From Pelecanus crispus (lineage: Eukaryota > Chordata > Aves > Pelecaniformes > Pelecanidae): a stretch of DNA of 64,000 bases. Shown here one piece after another: positions 1 to 12,560 of this stretch (positions are counted from its first letter, which is position 1; every line of letters starts with the position of its first letter). Made by a program: the position numbers and the translations under genes. The stretch covers positions 81,837,721-81,901,720 of the forward strand of contig NC_134643.1 of assembly GCF_030463565.1 (NCBI RefSeq), in the 5' to 3' direction. The notes beneath the pieces are model-generated. The model did no database searches. It saw nothing but the letters and a program-made list of their open reading frames with translations, and was not told where the DNA came from.

Positions 1-660
1 TAGATCTGCCATCTGTGTTACCCACCAAGGCTTTTTCCACCCTCTAGTAGCTGTGCAAAGCACAGCAGTTCAGCTCATTTTGGGGTGGTTTTCATTCTGA
101 TACAGTGTTTTTCTCTGCCTGGAAATCTTGCTAAAATACTGCTCTTTCTGGAGAAATCCTGATCAAAGAATTTATTCCATTTGACCTGTGAGGATAACTA
201 ACCAACACAGACTGTAACTGCAATTGTGTTGGCCCCTGAGCCCCTTGATTCATATGGTTTCATTCAGCTTGTGGTTTCCAGTCCCATGCTTCCCACTCAA
301 AAACATTTTTGCCTTCACAACTATTAGCTGCAGTGAGTCAAGTGTATAAGAACAGTACATATTTCCTACCTGAAGCTCATGAGAGTTTTCCACTCTACAA
401 AGGAAAAAAAAAAACCTATGCATACTTACACAAGGATGTGTTCATACTGCTTCAAATGTCAGCAGCAAACAGGAGGAACTGAGACTTTCCTTTGGGCTGA
501 GGTACACCACAGCCAGTGAGTTTGCCTGTGCCAGCTGAACTGTGGTAACTACGCATCCATCTCAGCTGGACATCTAATCTTTTTATCTACATGTGTGAAG
601 AACACACTTAGGAAGTTACTGAAACTCATTCAATGCACATGAAGTAATTGGTCACTAAAT
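1..660. other. intergenic, nothing recognised
   Basis: No open frame, splice-like exon or repeat family that I recognise. Base composition is ordinary, with one short A run near 402-414. Confidence 0.5.
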
Positions 661-1258
661 AGAATCACAGAATAAATCATAGAATGAATCACAGAATGGT
701 TTGGGTTGGAAGGGACCTTCAAAGATCACCTAGTCCAACCCCCCCTGCCATGGGCAGGGACATCTTCCACAAGATCAGGTTGCTCAAAGCCCCATCCAAC
801 CTGGCCTTGAACACTTCCAGTGATGGGACATCCACAACTTCTCTGGGCAACCTGTTCCAGTGTCTCACCACCCTCAAAAACGTCTTTCTTACGTCTGATC
901 TAAATCTACCCTCCTTCAGTTTAAAACCGTTGTCCCTTGTCCTGTCACTACAGGCCTTGATAAAAAGTCTCTCCGTCTTTCTTACAAGCCCCCTTTATAT
1001 ATTGAAAGGCCCCAATAAGGTCTCCCCCCAAGCCTTCTCTTCCCCAGGCTGAATAACTTCAACTCTCTCAGCCTTTCCTCATAGGAGAGGTGTTCCAGCC
1101 CTCTGACCGTTTTTGTGGCCCTCCTCTGGACCTGCTTTAACAGGTCCATGTCTTCCTTGCACTGGGGATCCCAGAGCTGGATGCAGTACTCCAGGTGGGG
1201 TCTCATGAGAATAGAGTAGAGGGGGAGAATCACCTCTCTCGACCTGCTGGCCACAGCA
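661..1258 (-). mobile_element. CR1 LINE, 5'-truncated copy
   Basis: The plus strand reads the reverse complement of a CR1 3' end. Repeated agaatcacag/atagaatgaatc units at 661-700 are followed by ggtttgggttggaaggga and then the usual CR1 tail. On the minus strand, the part nearest 1258 encodes the end of the CR1 ORF2 protein (residues like [17 protein letters not shown] and [12 protein letters not shown], about 982-1258). The frame then breaks in the glycine/arginine-rich stretch, so the copy is dead. It begins abruptly at the same protein position where many CR1 copies are truncated. The insertion is oriented opposite to BCL2L14. Confidence 0.93.
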
Positions 1259-2389
1259 GTGAAATGCAAAAGTATGCACGAAAGGAATATACAGTTGCAG
1301 ATAACACAAGCATCTGAAACAGCTCAGTGACATCAGGAAAATACTCTTCTGAGGGTGGGTGATTTGTGGCAGCACTAGTGTGGTGTATCATACACATCCC
1401 CAGATGTGCATAGTGATCTTCTGGTCTGCCAGAACCACAGAACTGCTGAGGGAATAAATTCACCCATCTGGTGAAGGATCTGTATGCCACTTGATTTCCA
1501 TGCAGGCCTACAGGGTTTGCACTGGCCTTTCCCAAGCTGAATTTTACCCCAGCCCGAGGCTTTGCCCACACTTGGAATGAGCCCTGAGTTCAACACAGGG
1601 TGTAGCTGCTCCACCACAGGCTCCTAGAGTTGTCAAGGTTATGGTCAGTTGTACCATGGTGGTGTGCTGAAGGAAGTACACCAGTGGCTGGTTTGTACTA
1701 ACTCAACACCTTAAGACGGTCTTTGGTTTTATTAGATACTGGGCTTTATTCTGCACAGTTGATGCCAAAGGCTGCTGGTCCAACGATAATTCAAGTGTGA
1801 AAATACTTTCCGAAGACAGCTGTATATGATTTTTTTAGTCTACGCCTATCTCATATTTCACTATTAACCCAGAGACTTAAACATTTTGTGGTGGGTTTGG
1901 GTTTGTTTGTTTTTTTTTTTCTTATAGAAAATAAAGGGATTAAGAAAAACTTGCTTAGAGGGATTTTTGGCTCAGTGGCTCTTAGGAAAACTCTACTTAC
2001 TGTCTTATTGAAAAGGCTGGGAGAAAAGAGGACAATACTCAAACCCTGCCATGCTATGCTGAATCCCAGGCTCTGGAACATATCCTTGGCACTCAGAGCA
2101 GATCACAGCCTACAGCATCCTGAACCAAACTGGTTTAAGGACAGGGTAGTGGGAGACTGGAAAAAGTGTCTTCACCTTATACCACCTGAAATGCACCGAG
2201 CTGCCTGTCAGGCACTGGACCAGAAGTGATTGTAAATAACAAGAAACATAAAAGGATGTGGATTTTCCCCACTCAATGTACCAAAATAAATGAAGTCGAG
2301 AATTACTTTTCTACTGGCAGCCTCACAGCACAACTTGAAGACCTAGAGAGTGCCTGGGAGCCACCAGAGCAAGCAGCTTCATAGGGGAA
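1259..2389. other. intergenic, nothing recognised
   Basis: Mixed-composition DNA with a T run near 1909-1920. Short open frames on both strands show no family motif or splice context, and I do not call them genes. Confidence 0.45.
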
Positions 2390-3530
2390 AGGGAGCCGGG
2401 AGCTGAGGGTGACGGCAAGCGGCCCAAAGCAGCATCCCCATGGGCACGGGGCAGCCCTATGGTACCTTTGCAAGGCGAGCAGAGCAGGTCCGGGGGTCCT
2501 AACCGAGCGCAGCCAGGAGTCCGGCGATTCCCAGACGCATCTGGGGCGAGGAGGCGGGTGCGAGGCAAAGCCAGCGGGTCGGGCCAGGGTCTGGGTCAGT
2601 GGGCACGTGGCCAGGCACAGGCAGAGCTGCAGCACAGCTCAGGCAAGGACCGAGGCTCAGATGCAACCCCTGAGCAAAGCAGGGAGGCTCCCGGCAAGGA
2701 CTCTCACCGTGGCTCTTGCCCCGGCGTCCGGTCCAGCGTGGCCTGGCCACACCACGTCAGAGGTGGCCACCAGCCCCACGGAGGCATGGGGGGAAGCCAG
2801 AGGGTTAAAAGGGGAGGACAGCGGTGCCTCTTTGTCCACAAACCTCTCCCTGCCCCCCTACCACCCCACATTGCAGTGCAGGGTGAGAAGGAGAGACAAA
2901 ATTCTTTTGGACAAAGCTGCATCATTTGGTAACTTAAAAATTATTTTCCATCCAAACCAGAGAGCGAGGGTAGTGGCGCTGCTGAGAAACAAACCTTAAC
3001 ACACAGGGCAGTTCTGTGCAATCTCCCTTTCCACCTTTCGATTCTGGTTTCGCGCAGCGATGCGGGCCGGGAATAAAAAACACGGCCGCCTTTCGGTTCC
3101 TCTAAAGCTCAGGCCCTGTTTTACACAGGCAGGCGCCAGGCAGAAGACCCGAAGGGCCTCCTGCGCCTGCTCGGTCGCATCATTTTCCGGCGGTGCCGTG
3201 CCCCGAATCACCCCTCATGCCGGCCAGGCTGCTGAATTTGGCCATGACCCTACCGAGGGGCCCTCGCTGCCCCCGGCCGCCGCCGCCGGGTGTCGCTGCC
3301 CGACGCCGTTTCCCTGCCCGCAGCTGCCCGCGCCCCCCCGCCGCCGCAAGCCCACCGGTGCCAGCACCCACCCACCCACCCCCCTCCCCGTCCTCATCCT
3401 TCCAGGGGAGGTGCTGGCCGGGGCACCCCGCCTCGGCTGCAAGCAGCCGTAAGCCAGGGCTGGTGCTCGCCGCCGCTGCAAGCTTCCCTCCCCTGGGCAC
3501 TCAGAAGCCCGTAGTCTGCGCGGCAGCAGC
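2390..3530. promoter_or_regulatory. CpG-island-like block, probable promoter
   Basis: This stretch is far richer in G+C and CpG than its flanks, especially 3180-3520 with runs such as ggccgccgccgccggg and an ETS-like core (ttccggcgg, about 3185). CpG islands of this size usually mark promoters in bird genomes. No coding exon can be attached to it. It lies about 12 kb upstream of the first BCL2L14 coding exon, so it could drive an upstream noncoding exon of that gene on the plus strand. A TATA-like element at its right edge points instead to minus-strand transcription. Many open frames here simply reflect the GC content. Confidence 0.6.
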
Positions 3531-3540
3531 CTTTTATATA
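3530..3540 (-). promoter_or_regulatory. TATA-like box at edge of CpG block
   Basis: On the minus strand the sequence reads TATATAAAAGG, a near-perfect TATA box followed by CpG-rich DNA. A start about 25-30 bases downstream would fall near 3505 and transcribe leftwards into the CpG block. The plus strand is also AT-rich here (tatatattaaaa), so direction is not proven. Confidence 0.4.
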
Positions 3541-3568
3541 TTAAAAATAAAATAAAATAAAATAAAAT
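3541..3568. repeat. (AAAAT)n microsatellite
   Basis: About five uninterrupted copies of the pentamer AAAAT directly abut the right edge of the CpG-rich block. Confidence 0.9.
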
Positions 3569-5290
3569 GCGAGTGTTTGTTAGCAGGCGATGCGTGGAGG
3601 CACGGCTTACCCACCCGGAGTCGGCCCCCGCTATGCCCAGCTTGCGCAGGCACTGGAGGGACCCCGGCGCTGCCAAAAAAAAGCTCCTTTAATTCGCCAC
3701 TCTTTTCTGAAGTTTGGCTGATGGCTGGGGTAGGCTGGCCTGCCTTGTTTGAGGGGTCTTTGGTTTTTTTCTCTCCTACCCTTCTTCAGTGGAAGGAGCC
3801 AGTTTCTAGATTTCACAGTCAGAGAAAGCTCCTTAAGGTAGAATGACCAGGTCATGTTGTCCTTGGCCATTTCAAACTTGCAAGGCAAGAACTAATTAAA
3901 TACTGAAATTGCTTTAGATCTTTTCAACTCAGAATGGACAAAAGCTTAAGTTATTTCTGGTGAAAGGGAAAAAAAAACCCAAAACCCAAACCCCAAGCCT
4001 TTCCATTTCTCAGAAGAGTTTTTTTTTCCTCTTTGATTTATTTTTCCCTCTGTGAAACAACTAGTTTCTCTCACCAGAGATCACAAGCTCTTCCCAGTTT
4101 TTGACGGGAATCTTCTTATACTTTTGGCTCAATACATGTTAAAAAATCCATCCTCACAGGCACTTTTATAGTCGAAACAATGGTTTTGTTTTTAAGTGTC
4201 CTTTTACAGACTGTGCAAATCGAAGGTTGGGATATCAAGGATTTTAGGCTGGAAAGTAAGTAGAAACAAAACTGAAATTAGTTTATAACTGACCAAAATT
4301 TGCGCAAGGTGGGAAATGAAAAAAACCCTGAAAGCAGCTTCTTCTCTTTGGGAGAACTGCATGAGTCAACATCAAGTGTTTGGCTGGGTTAGCTAAAGGT
4401 AAATGAGACAGTTGAAAAAGGGCCGGAGGAGTTAGGTAAGATAGATGGCAACAGAAAAGGTAAGAAACCTGAGAAGATAATATGAGGGTTCTCCAGGAAA
4501 TTAAAATCCATAATACAAGCAAGATAGAGAATTTTGGGGTCTTAATTTAAGAAACATCATGAAGGGACTGAGAATCGAAAGAGAAACCAAATGTGAACCT
4601 CCTGTAAAAAAGGGAATTACAGTGCCATTAGTCAGAATGTTTGCTCTTCTATCAACTTTCAGGAAAGATTATTAAAATAAATATTCCTTGGCAGGCAAAG
4701 CAGTGGGAGGAAAACAGAGAAGCACAACGAAGCAAAAATAATTTAAGTGCATTAAAAATATATTGTATTGTATCAATGGGAGTTTCCCTTTTACATCCAT
4801 CGTGCCTCCTCTGGGACTGTTTCCAGTTCTGTTTGTTTGAAAAAGCTACTGCCAAAATGAAATAAGGTCAGAGCGAGCCTTCCCTTACACCCACATCTGC
4901 CCAGGCTGGCTGTAACACATTTAAAAATATTCCTGTTCCTAATATTGCTCCATAAGGGACAAAGTCAGGTCCCTCCATCCAGAGATTTTAGTAACCCAGA
5001 GCTCCAGCCAAGGCAGAAAATTGGCTATGGCTTTTCCTGTGTGCAGCCAGCACTGACAATTTGCTAACACAGACTGCCACACTCTTTCCTAAATACCACC
5101 AGGGATTTAAAAGAATCTGGGTATTTTGATTTCTCAGTGCTTTAAAATGATGATCAGAATGGCTACTCTCAAGGGTATAGGGATATTCTGGGTATGAGGT
5201 GGAAAATGGCAGAAGCCGATGGAAGCGATGGGTTGAGTGAGTAGCTGTATGTCAGAGGAGGTCATCAGTCCATGGGTAGTGATGCTGCCT
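3569..5290. other. intergenic, nothing recognised
   Basis: AT-leaning DNA with short A and T runs (for example 3970-3980 and 4020-4028). No coding exon or repeat family identified. Confidence 0.45.
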
Positions 5291-5343
5291 CAATCAAATC
5301 AAATCAAACCAAATCAAATCAAATCAAATCAAATCAAATCAAA
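5291..5343. repeat. (ATCAA)n pentanucleotide array
   Basis: About ten copies of the unit atcaa, with one internal variant (accaa). It is a simple tandem repeat in intergenic DNA and probably length-polymorphic. Confidence 0.95.
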
Positions 5344-7931
5344 GTTTGATTTTGCCAGTATATTTCAAAAGTTATGCAGGGCTATATATCCAGCTCTGGT
5401 TATACGGTCAACACAAGTACCGAGTGGAAAATGGCCAATTTTTGTCTGTTTTATCATTATATAACACAGAACAACAATACAATCATTTGTATAGGAATAG
5501 AATAGACAAAATGGTGCAGAGTCAACGTTAGTTTGGTTTTTTCTCAGTCCTCTCACTTTCTGACTGGTGCTATAAAATACAAAATTGCACTTTTAAAGGG
5601 GTGGTGGTTTAGGTATTTTTCCATTCTTCCAGCAGGCTACCATTCCCTTTTCTGGGCCTCAAATACCACTTTTTTTCCCCTCTTAGTATTGGAGAAAGTA
5701 TATTCTGCATTGGGGTATGGTGTATGTTTGAAAAGAAAACGAAAATTGAAGTTTTTGCAGTCTAGGGAATGACAGATCATTAATAATCCGTAATATGCAC
5801 GCTTTCCATCTGCTATTATTGCTCTCAGGTCAGTTGGCCCTAGGAAAGCAGGAAGGAAATGGAAAGCTTCAGTGAACATGAACAAAAAAGCTTCTATAAG
5901 CCTGCAACGTATAAATGAACTCCAAGCCGCTATTCCCTGGAAATGCAAAAGTTGGCTCTGCTTATATTTCTGTTTCTACTAGTAAATTCCTCCCTTCGCA
6001 GGAAAGGCACCAGACAGACCTTTTCCGTACAATGGTCTCAGACGCAGGCGCAGCCTCAAGTGCTTTGTTCCTGAGAAGGGATCTCCTCCCAGTCAGAAAC
6101 CCCTCTGTACCTCCTAAGACTGTTTCTCTGCCACAGATAAAGGCAAGCGTTCGCCCTCTTCAGCTACTTCATGTGCATCAGGCCCCTCCTAACTTGCAAT
6201 TTAGTCTACAAGCTTATTTCGAAAATGGAAGGTCAGTGGCACAGTGAAAATCCCTCTTAAAGCGGATGCGTGCTTCTGAACCAACTAACTTGGGGTTAAT
6301 TATATGGCTAACAAAATCACAATTTTGGTCCACGAGTTACAACAGCAATACCATGTCGCTGTTGCAATCTTACTAATCTTATCTAATTAAAGTTTGACAT
6401 GATTTTGAAAAAAAATGCAATGACATACGAAAAACAGACTAGTTTACAGTTGTTTATAGAAGAGGCATAACTGTTTTCAAAACACTTAAAAAAACCTTCC
6501 TGTATCAAAACAATGATTTGATTTGACCTGTACCATTGAGAAATAAAGGGTTTGGAAGGAAAAAAACAGATAGCTTTTCACAAGAAGCCCCGAAGAGCTA
6601 TAGACATTTTTCCCCTTGCCTAGTGCACTGCTGAGAACAAGTCACGTGTAGAATGGGCTGGCCCTACCCTTTCTGGTTTTTGTAAGCAAACTGACATATT
6701 TGAACTTTGTTCTCACAAGGAAGTTACACGGGGCATTTTTTTTTATGGCAAGTGCAGTGCCCTTCTTAGCGAAAGCTTATGAACACATGTTTTGATCAAA
6801 GACTGAAAATATTAAATAAAGAAGTGAACTTCACGTTTCTGAAGGGAAGTACTGTGCTTGCAAGGCTGGCTTTAGCAAAACAAGCCTAGCCACTGGAGAA
6901 GGAGGAGAAAGAATTGAGCTCAGCGGGCACCCAGGGTTACCGGTGCAATACACCTGGAAGGTAATAAAAAAACCTTTTCTTCTCTGAACTTGGTTTCTCT
7001 TGTATAATGTTTGGCTATCCAGCATGAGACTCTCTGGATCTTATTTGCATACAGATTAAACGGCTACATTTATCATAGTTAATTTAGGTTCCGAACAATG
7101 TACTTTCAGGTTTAGCTGTGGTGTCAAAAGGGGAAGGAACTGCCCTGGAACTTTTGGAGCTGCCATACAAGCTTTGCTGCTGTTGTCTGTATGCTTTTGA
7201 AAGAAGAGATTGACATAGCTAGCCAAGGAGAGCAAGATCCTTTTCTGCCAACCACACTGCAGTTAGTTGTGGAAGGTTGGATTTAAAATTTGGGGCTACC
7301 CCAGTGAATTCATGTGGACTTCCATCCTTACCACCTGGTTCTTACAGGTCGGCCCAGTTCAAGCTAGGTCACCCCTTGCTGGTAAAGTGCCTTCATTTAC
7401 AACTGAAAGAAACTCTAATCCAAGCAAGTAAATGGTGGAGGTGATTCAGCACCTGACATGCTCCCCTCAAATCATCAGTAACCAGACCAGTGCTTCCCTT
7501 TTTGCTCCTAGATTTTTGCTGCACAGTGGCAGCCAATTTAGTCTACTGGACGTCATAAATATGTGCCTTACCATTTCTGTTGGTGCTGAAAGCCAAGTAG
7601 TGCATCACTTCTAGAGGCTGAGACAGCCTCTTAGCTCTGAATATGGGAAATACTTCTGGACAGCCCCAGACTAGCAGACAACTTTTCTTCTGAAAGACAT
7701 GTATCAGCATAGACCTTTTAATATAGCATGCATTGTATCTGTTGCACAACAGTGCTCATGAAATATCTGTTGCCACTAGGGATGTTTTCCTTGGCGTCCT
7801 AGTGTAGCTCTGCCTTCACTAATTATGTTGTATCCTATTTAGTTAAGCTTAAATAAGGGGTGCATAATCCTTCAGCTTGCAAGTTACTGCTTTCCATCCT
7901 AGAGGCAACTGTATTGCAGTACCACACGGAG
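5344..7931. other. intergenic, nothing recognised
   Basis: No gene recognised. An open frame of 110 codons at 5915-6247 (plus) has no recognisable motif or splice context, and I regard it as chance. Confidence 0.4.
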
Positions 7932-8024
7932 AGGTCCTTTCTTGTGGGCTTGTGTGTAAAACCAGATTTCCACAGCAGAGGTCCTTTCTGGTGGGCTCAT
8001 GTGTAAAACGGGATTTCCACAGCA
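7932..8024. repeat. 47-bp tandem duplication, two copies
   Basis: The first copy (7932-7978) and the second (from 7979) both begin aggtcctttct and end gatttccacagca. They differ at about five positions, so the duplication is not recent. No coding function is apparent. Confidence 0.9.
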
Positions 8025-11000
8025 TCTGTACAGTTTAAAACAGTTCAGCCTCCCTTGCACAGACAATACCTCTCCGTTAAGGGTTTCATGAGAATGACTG
8101 ACTCAATATGTACAAAATATTTCTTCAGCAAAGTTTGTTGCTTACCTGCTAATGAACTCTGGAGACCCATGATGGTTCTGCTTTTCTCCATGAGAACTAT
8201 CAGTAAGTTAGGGTCATCCACCCAGAGGAAAGGATCTAGCTTGAAGAGCTGGGAGAGGAATCCTGGCCATTGCTTCCCCTTGCACAGGAGTCTCCACTAC
8301 CATGTGCCCCAATCTGCTCCTCTGTACATGAGAGCAAAGCTGAAGGGAAGGACCAGCACCTGGGATGAGTCAGTGAGGTAAACCGCAGTGCTTTTATTCT
8401 TAGTGCCCTTCTCCAGCATTGCCTCAAAAATAAAACGTTTTATTCTGAACTGGTGTCCCAGGCAAGGAACCACATTTCTGTCTCTGCTGGTTGAAAGAGA
8501 CGCACCAGACCAGACCTGAATAGCTTGCACTAGCAGTAATTTTTGGGGGCCTCTTTCACTTCTCCTTTTTGCTTTGTCTATTCAGCCTTTCAGGGCAGGC
8601 ACTTGTAGAGTTAGCCACCATGATGGCTTGCAGCTATACATGCAACTAGCTATTAATAAATAACAACAATACAAAAACTGTCAAGAAATGGCATAGCCAG
8701 GACACCACTTGGTCCAGTTTTGGTGATGACAGACCTATAGCTGGATGCCCTCCAGCTATTTCATCTGTACTCGAACTTCGAGGCTTCACTTCCTCCTAAC
8801 GAAGATTAAACAGCTGTGCTGCTAGTTTATCTCCTTTTTATGGTTTCCTTTCTATATCCCACCCACTCAGCCTCGTACAATAAACTTCTCGAGCTTTTAG
8901 TTGACTATCGTTGCAATTGGCCCAGGGTGGTTTTACAGTGTTACAAGTTTGGGGGGTATTTTTGTGGACTTGTGCAAGTTTAGCCAGTATTGGCTCTCAG
9001 AGACTCCACAGGAAAGCAGGTTTTGTTGGTTGTGCTGCTCCCAGAAGTCCAGCTGTGTTTTTGCCAAATTTCTCCATCCTGGCAGGTAATTCTTGAAGTG
9101 GATGGAAGGTTATAGCTAAACATGACTCTGAGCATTGGCAGTTCAGTTTCCATTTTTGGGGAAATGTCATGCGGGTGCGACATTTAGCAATGGGAGGAAA
9201 AGGTCTGGAGGAGAGTAAAGAGGGAGAGTATAACACTGCTCCCTCAGAGCCTGCAAGCTCCAGAAGATGAATAGTTTAGACCAGAGTTTTTAAGTAGACA
9301 GAATGAGACCATGTTGTTACTCTCCATAATCTGATCCTCTGAGTTTCTTTTAATCATCCTAGGAAATAATATGCAGATTTGGGTTTTAGCAGGACTTCCA
9401 AGTACTTGTCAAACCGAATCAATGCTTGCATTAAAAAATGTTCTTTATAGAAACTAATTTCAGAGACAGAGCTCGTGCAAAGCAAGGGCTGCTTCTGCAA
9501 AAGGCCTGGCTTGTCTCTGGCCCATACCAGACGGGATATTGGAAAAATAACGTGGTTACAGTATGAAGAAGTAAGTCTAAAGAGAGACATAAGTCACCAA
9601 TTAAGATTTCAAACTTTAAAATTAACTGAAAAATGAGTTAGTTACTGGCAGTCTCCTTCATAAATGCTCGCTGGCATGTGGTGATAACTCCTTTTCTTGC
9701 TACCTGCAAGTAATGGCATAAATGAGCTGTGACTCCTTATTCGCTTTTTATGCTCCTCCAGCCTCGTTGCATGCACAGGGGTGAGATTTCTTACTGAGAC
9801 GCCAGTGCTGAAAGAAGTCCCAGTAAGGAAGCTCCTATACCACATTTTTAGCAACATAGTTTGTTTCATTTCTCAAAGGTTCCCCATCAGAGCGAGGTGC
9901 CGGCTTAGCTGTACAACTTCATCTGATGTGCAAGTGCTTATTTGATGTTACGTACTAGCAAGCTGTAATAATACCCTACTTCCTGCTATTGGTCTGCACG
10001 TAGCCTCATTTAGGAGACTGACCTTTGAACTCTTACTTGATTTTTATCTGTACAGCTACCTTGAGTAGGGCTGTTGTCAACGTATAAGAAATAGCCCATT
10101 ATATAGGGCTGTAAGGGGTTTTGATTGCTACTACTGGTAATTTCTCTTGCTATTTGGGAATGAATTTTTATATTATTTTGTATCATTACTTTACAATTTA
10201 TATAGGTTTTCTATATATAGTTTATCTATTTTTGTACTGTTATTTATATTTTTATATTAGTGAAAAATGAGTATATATGAATGTTACACAAATTACTTTA
10301 GATCTACAAAGAGTACCCATTGTGGGGAAGGCTATGCTGTTTTAAGTAGCGTTGGTGTCTGATGTGAAAGATGAAATTAGATCTTTTCAAGGAGGAACTT
10401 GAGTTTGCATAAAGTATTAAATAATGAAAAAGAATGGCATAGCCTTTAAAATTTTCTCTCTATTTCTGGACAAACTTCAAAATGAAATACATGCTTGGTC
10501 TGGTTTCCAGGGCAAAGGAAAGTGCCTGTTCCTGGGCTCATTGCCTAGCTGAAGGGATTTGCTGTAGCCTTGCTTTCCGTTTGGTAGAGACACTGAGAAG
10601 TGCAGTGCAGCTTAAAACACTCTTTAAACTGCTCTGGTTTGCACTGGAAGATGGGCTCATACAATCACGGGGCACGGAAAAGGTCTCACCTTTGCTCCCT
10701 GCATCCTAAGGGTGGTATGCACATTCGTGCTCCCTTCCTAGGCACAGCAACGAAGCAGCAGCAACTCCATGCCTGTCTTGCATCATTTCAGTTCTACTTT
10801 TTTTCCTCTGTATTTCTAGCTCCCACTTCTTTTTCTCCACTTGGTTCATTTCTTATACCAGTCTCATGCTGACTTTTTTCTGCCGGGCTTTCCGTTTCCT
10901 TTTCAGGTTCATTAAAGCTGCCTGCACAAGTGCTGTGAGAAGACGCAAAGCTCCTGCTGACCCTTTGAATATCTCCAGGCAGCAAGTAGCAAGAGAAGGG

Positions 11001-11484
11001 GAACATGCGCCCTCTCTCCCAGCCTCCAAACTGCCCTGGCCGTGTCCAGCAAACAGGGACTCACCTTGGCATGACCTTGTGAGCGAAAGGTCTCCGCGCA
11101 GTACTGGGCCTTTCACAGAACAGGGCTTCTGCCGAAGCCCAGAAGGCTGTTCAAAGACAACATAGTTGTTTGTACCTTGGATGCTATTGGGATGAATTCT
11201 CACCCAAGCGCATAGTTAGGGATGAGTGAGATGTTTTGCCACATATAGTTAAGTATAGATTTCTAAACATTAAATTGCAGCACACTACTAGCAGAAGACT
11301 GAGCAAGGCAACACCCAGGCTTGCAGTGGGAAGAAAATTTCAGAGAGGGTGTTGCCATGTGTTTGAGACAGGCGTCGAACGCTTGGGATGGTGGTGTGTC
11401 AATAGCTTAACTTGAGGACAATTGGGAAATTATATTTTGGCTCACTCATGGAGTGACTTAACATAGCAGCTCCCTGAGAGATAA
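8025..11484. other. intergenic, includes a very AT-rich tract
   Basis: No gene or known repeat recognised. Positions 10150-10290 are almost pure A/T with many TATA/TTTAT words, typical of a 3' UTR or of unconstrained AT-rich DNA. The only longer frame (10866-11165, 99 codons) shows no motif. Confidence 0.4.
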
Positions 11485-12560
11485 ACAAGTTGGGTGGGTG
11501 GCCGAGCCCAGAGAGTTGTGGTAAATGGTATTAAGTCCAGTTGGCAGCCGGTCACGAGCGGTGTTCCCCAGGGCTCTGTTTTAGGGCCAGTCTTGTTCAA
11601 TATCTTTATCAATGATCTGGATGAGGGGATCGAGTGTGCCCTCAGTAAGTTTGCAGACGACACCAAATTGGGTGGGAGTGTCGATCTGCTCGAGGGTAGG
11701 ATGGCCCTGCAGAGGGACCTGGACAGGCTGGATCGATGGGCCGTGGCCAACTGTATGAGGTTCAACAAGGTGAAGTGCTGGGTCCTGCACTTGGGTCACA
11801 ACAACCCCATGCAACGCTACAGGCTTGGGGAGGAGTGGCTGGAAAGCTGCCTGGCCGAAAAGGATCTGGGGGTTTTGGTAGATAGCCGGCTGAACATGAG
11901 CCAGCAGTGTGCCCACGTGGCCAAGAAGGCCAACAGCATCCTGGCTTGTATCAGGAATAGTGTGGCCAGCAGGAGCAGGGAGGTGATTGTCCCCCTGTAC
12001 TCGGCACTGGTGAGGCCGCACCTGGAATACTGTGTCCAGTTTTGGGCCCCTCAATACAAGAAAGACATTGAGGTGCTGGAGCGTGTTCAGAGGCGGGCAA
12101 CAAGGCTGGTGAAGGGTCTGGAGCACAGGCCTTATGAGGAGCGGCTGAGGGAACTGGGGCTGTTTAGTCTGGAGAAGAGGAGGCTGAGGGGAGACCTTAT
12201 GGCTCTCTACAACTACCTGAGAGGAGGTTGTAGTGAGGTGGGTGTTGGTCTCTTCTCCCAAGTAGCTAGCGATAGGACGAGAGGAAATGGGCTCAAGCTG
12301 CGCCAGGGGAGGTTTAGGCTGGAAATTAGGAAAAATTTCTTTACTGAAAGAGTGGTCAAGCATTGGAACAGGCTGCCCAGAGAGGTGGTGGAGTCACCAT
12401 CCCTGGAAGTGTTCAAAAAACAGGTAGATGTGGCACTTCGGGATATGGTTTAGTCTAGTCTACCCTTGATTGGTTTAGGTGGGCTTGGTAGTGTAGGTTA
12501 ATGGTTGGACTGGATGATCTTAAAGGTCTTTTCCAACCTAGACGATTCTATGATTCTAAG
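11485..12560 (+). mobile_element. CR1 LINE, 5'-truncated, open RT C-terminal frame
   Basis: A plus-strand CR1 copy. The frame 11494-12453 codes 319 residues without a stop. It includes the reverse-transcriptase PQGSVLGP block, the catalytic FADDTKL motif (CR1 version of YxDD), and the thumb and C-terminal segments that end all CR1 ORF2 proteins (for example [33 protein letters not shown]). The N-terminal endonuclease and the first RT blocks are missing, so the copy is a 5' truncation and cannot move by itself. The 3' end is canonical, with ggttggactggatgatctt followed by gattctatgattcta at 12543-12557. The undamaged frame suggests a younger insertion than the one at 661-1258. Confidence 0.95.

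Noticed and set aside
2409-2999. 196-codon plus-strand frame in the CpG-rich block
   Set aside because: GC-rich DNA lacks stops by composition. Several frames on both strands are open here, and none shows a motif or splice context.
5915-6247. 110-codon frame, considered as a possible ETV6 or other exon
   Set aside because: No ETS or PNT domain residues, no splice sites in register, ordinary flanks.
11581-12363. 260-codon minus-strand frame
   Set aside because: It is the antisense shadow of the CR1 reverse-transcriptase frame.
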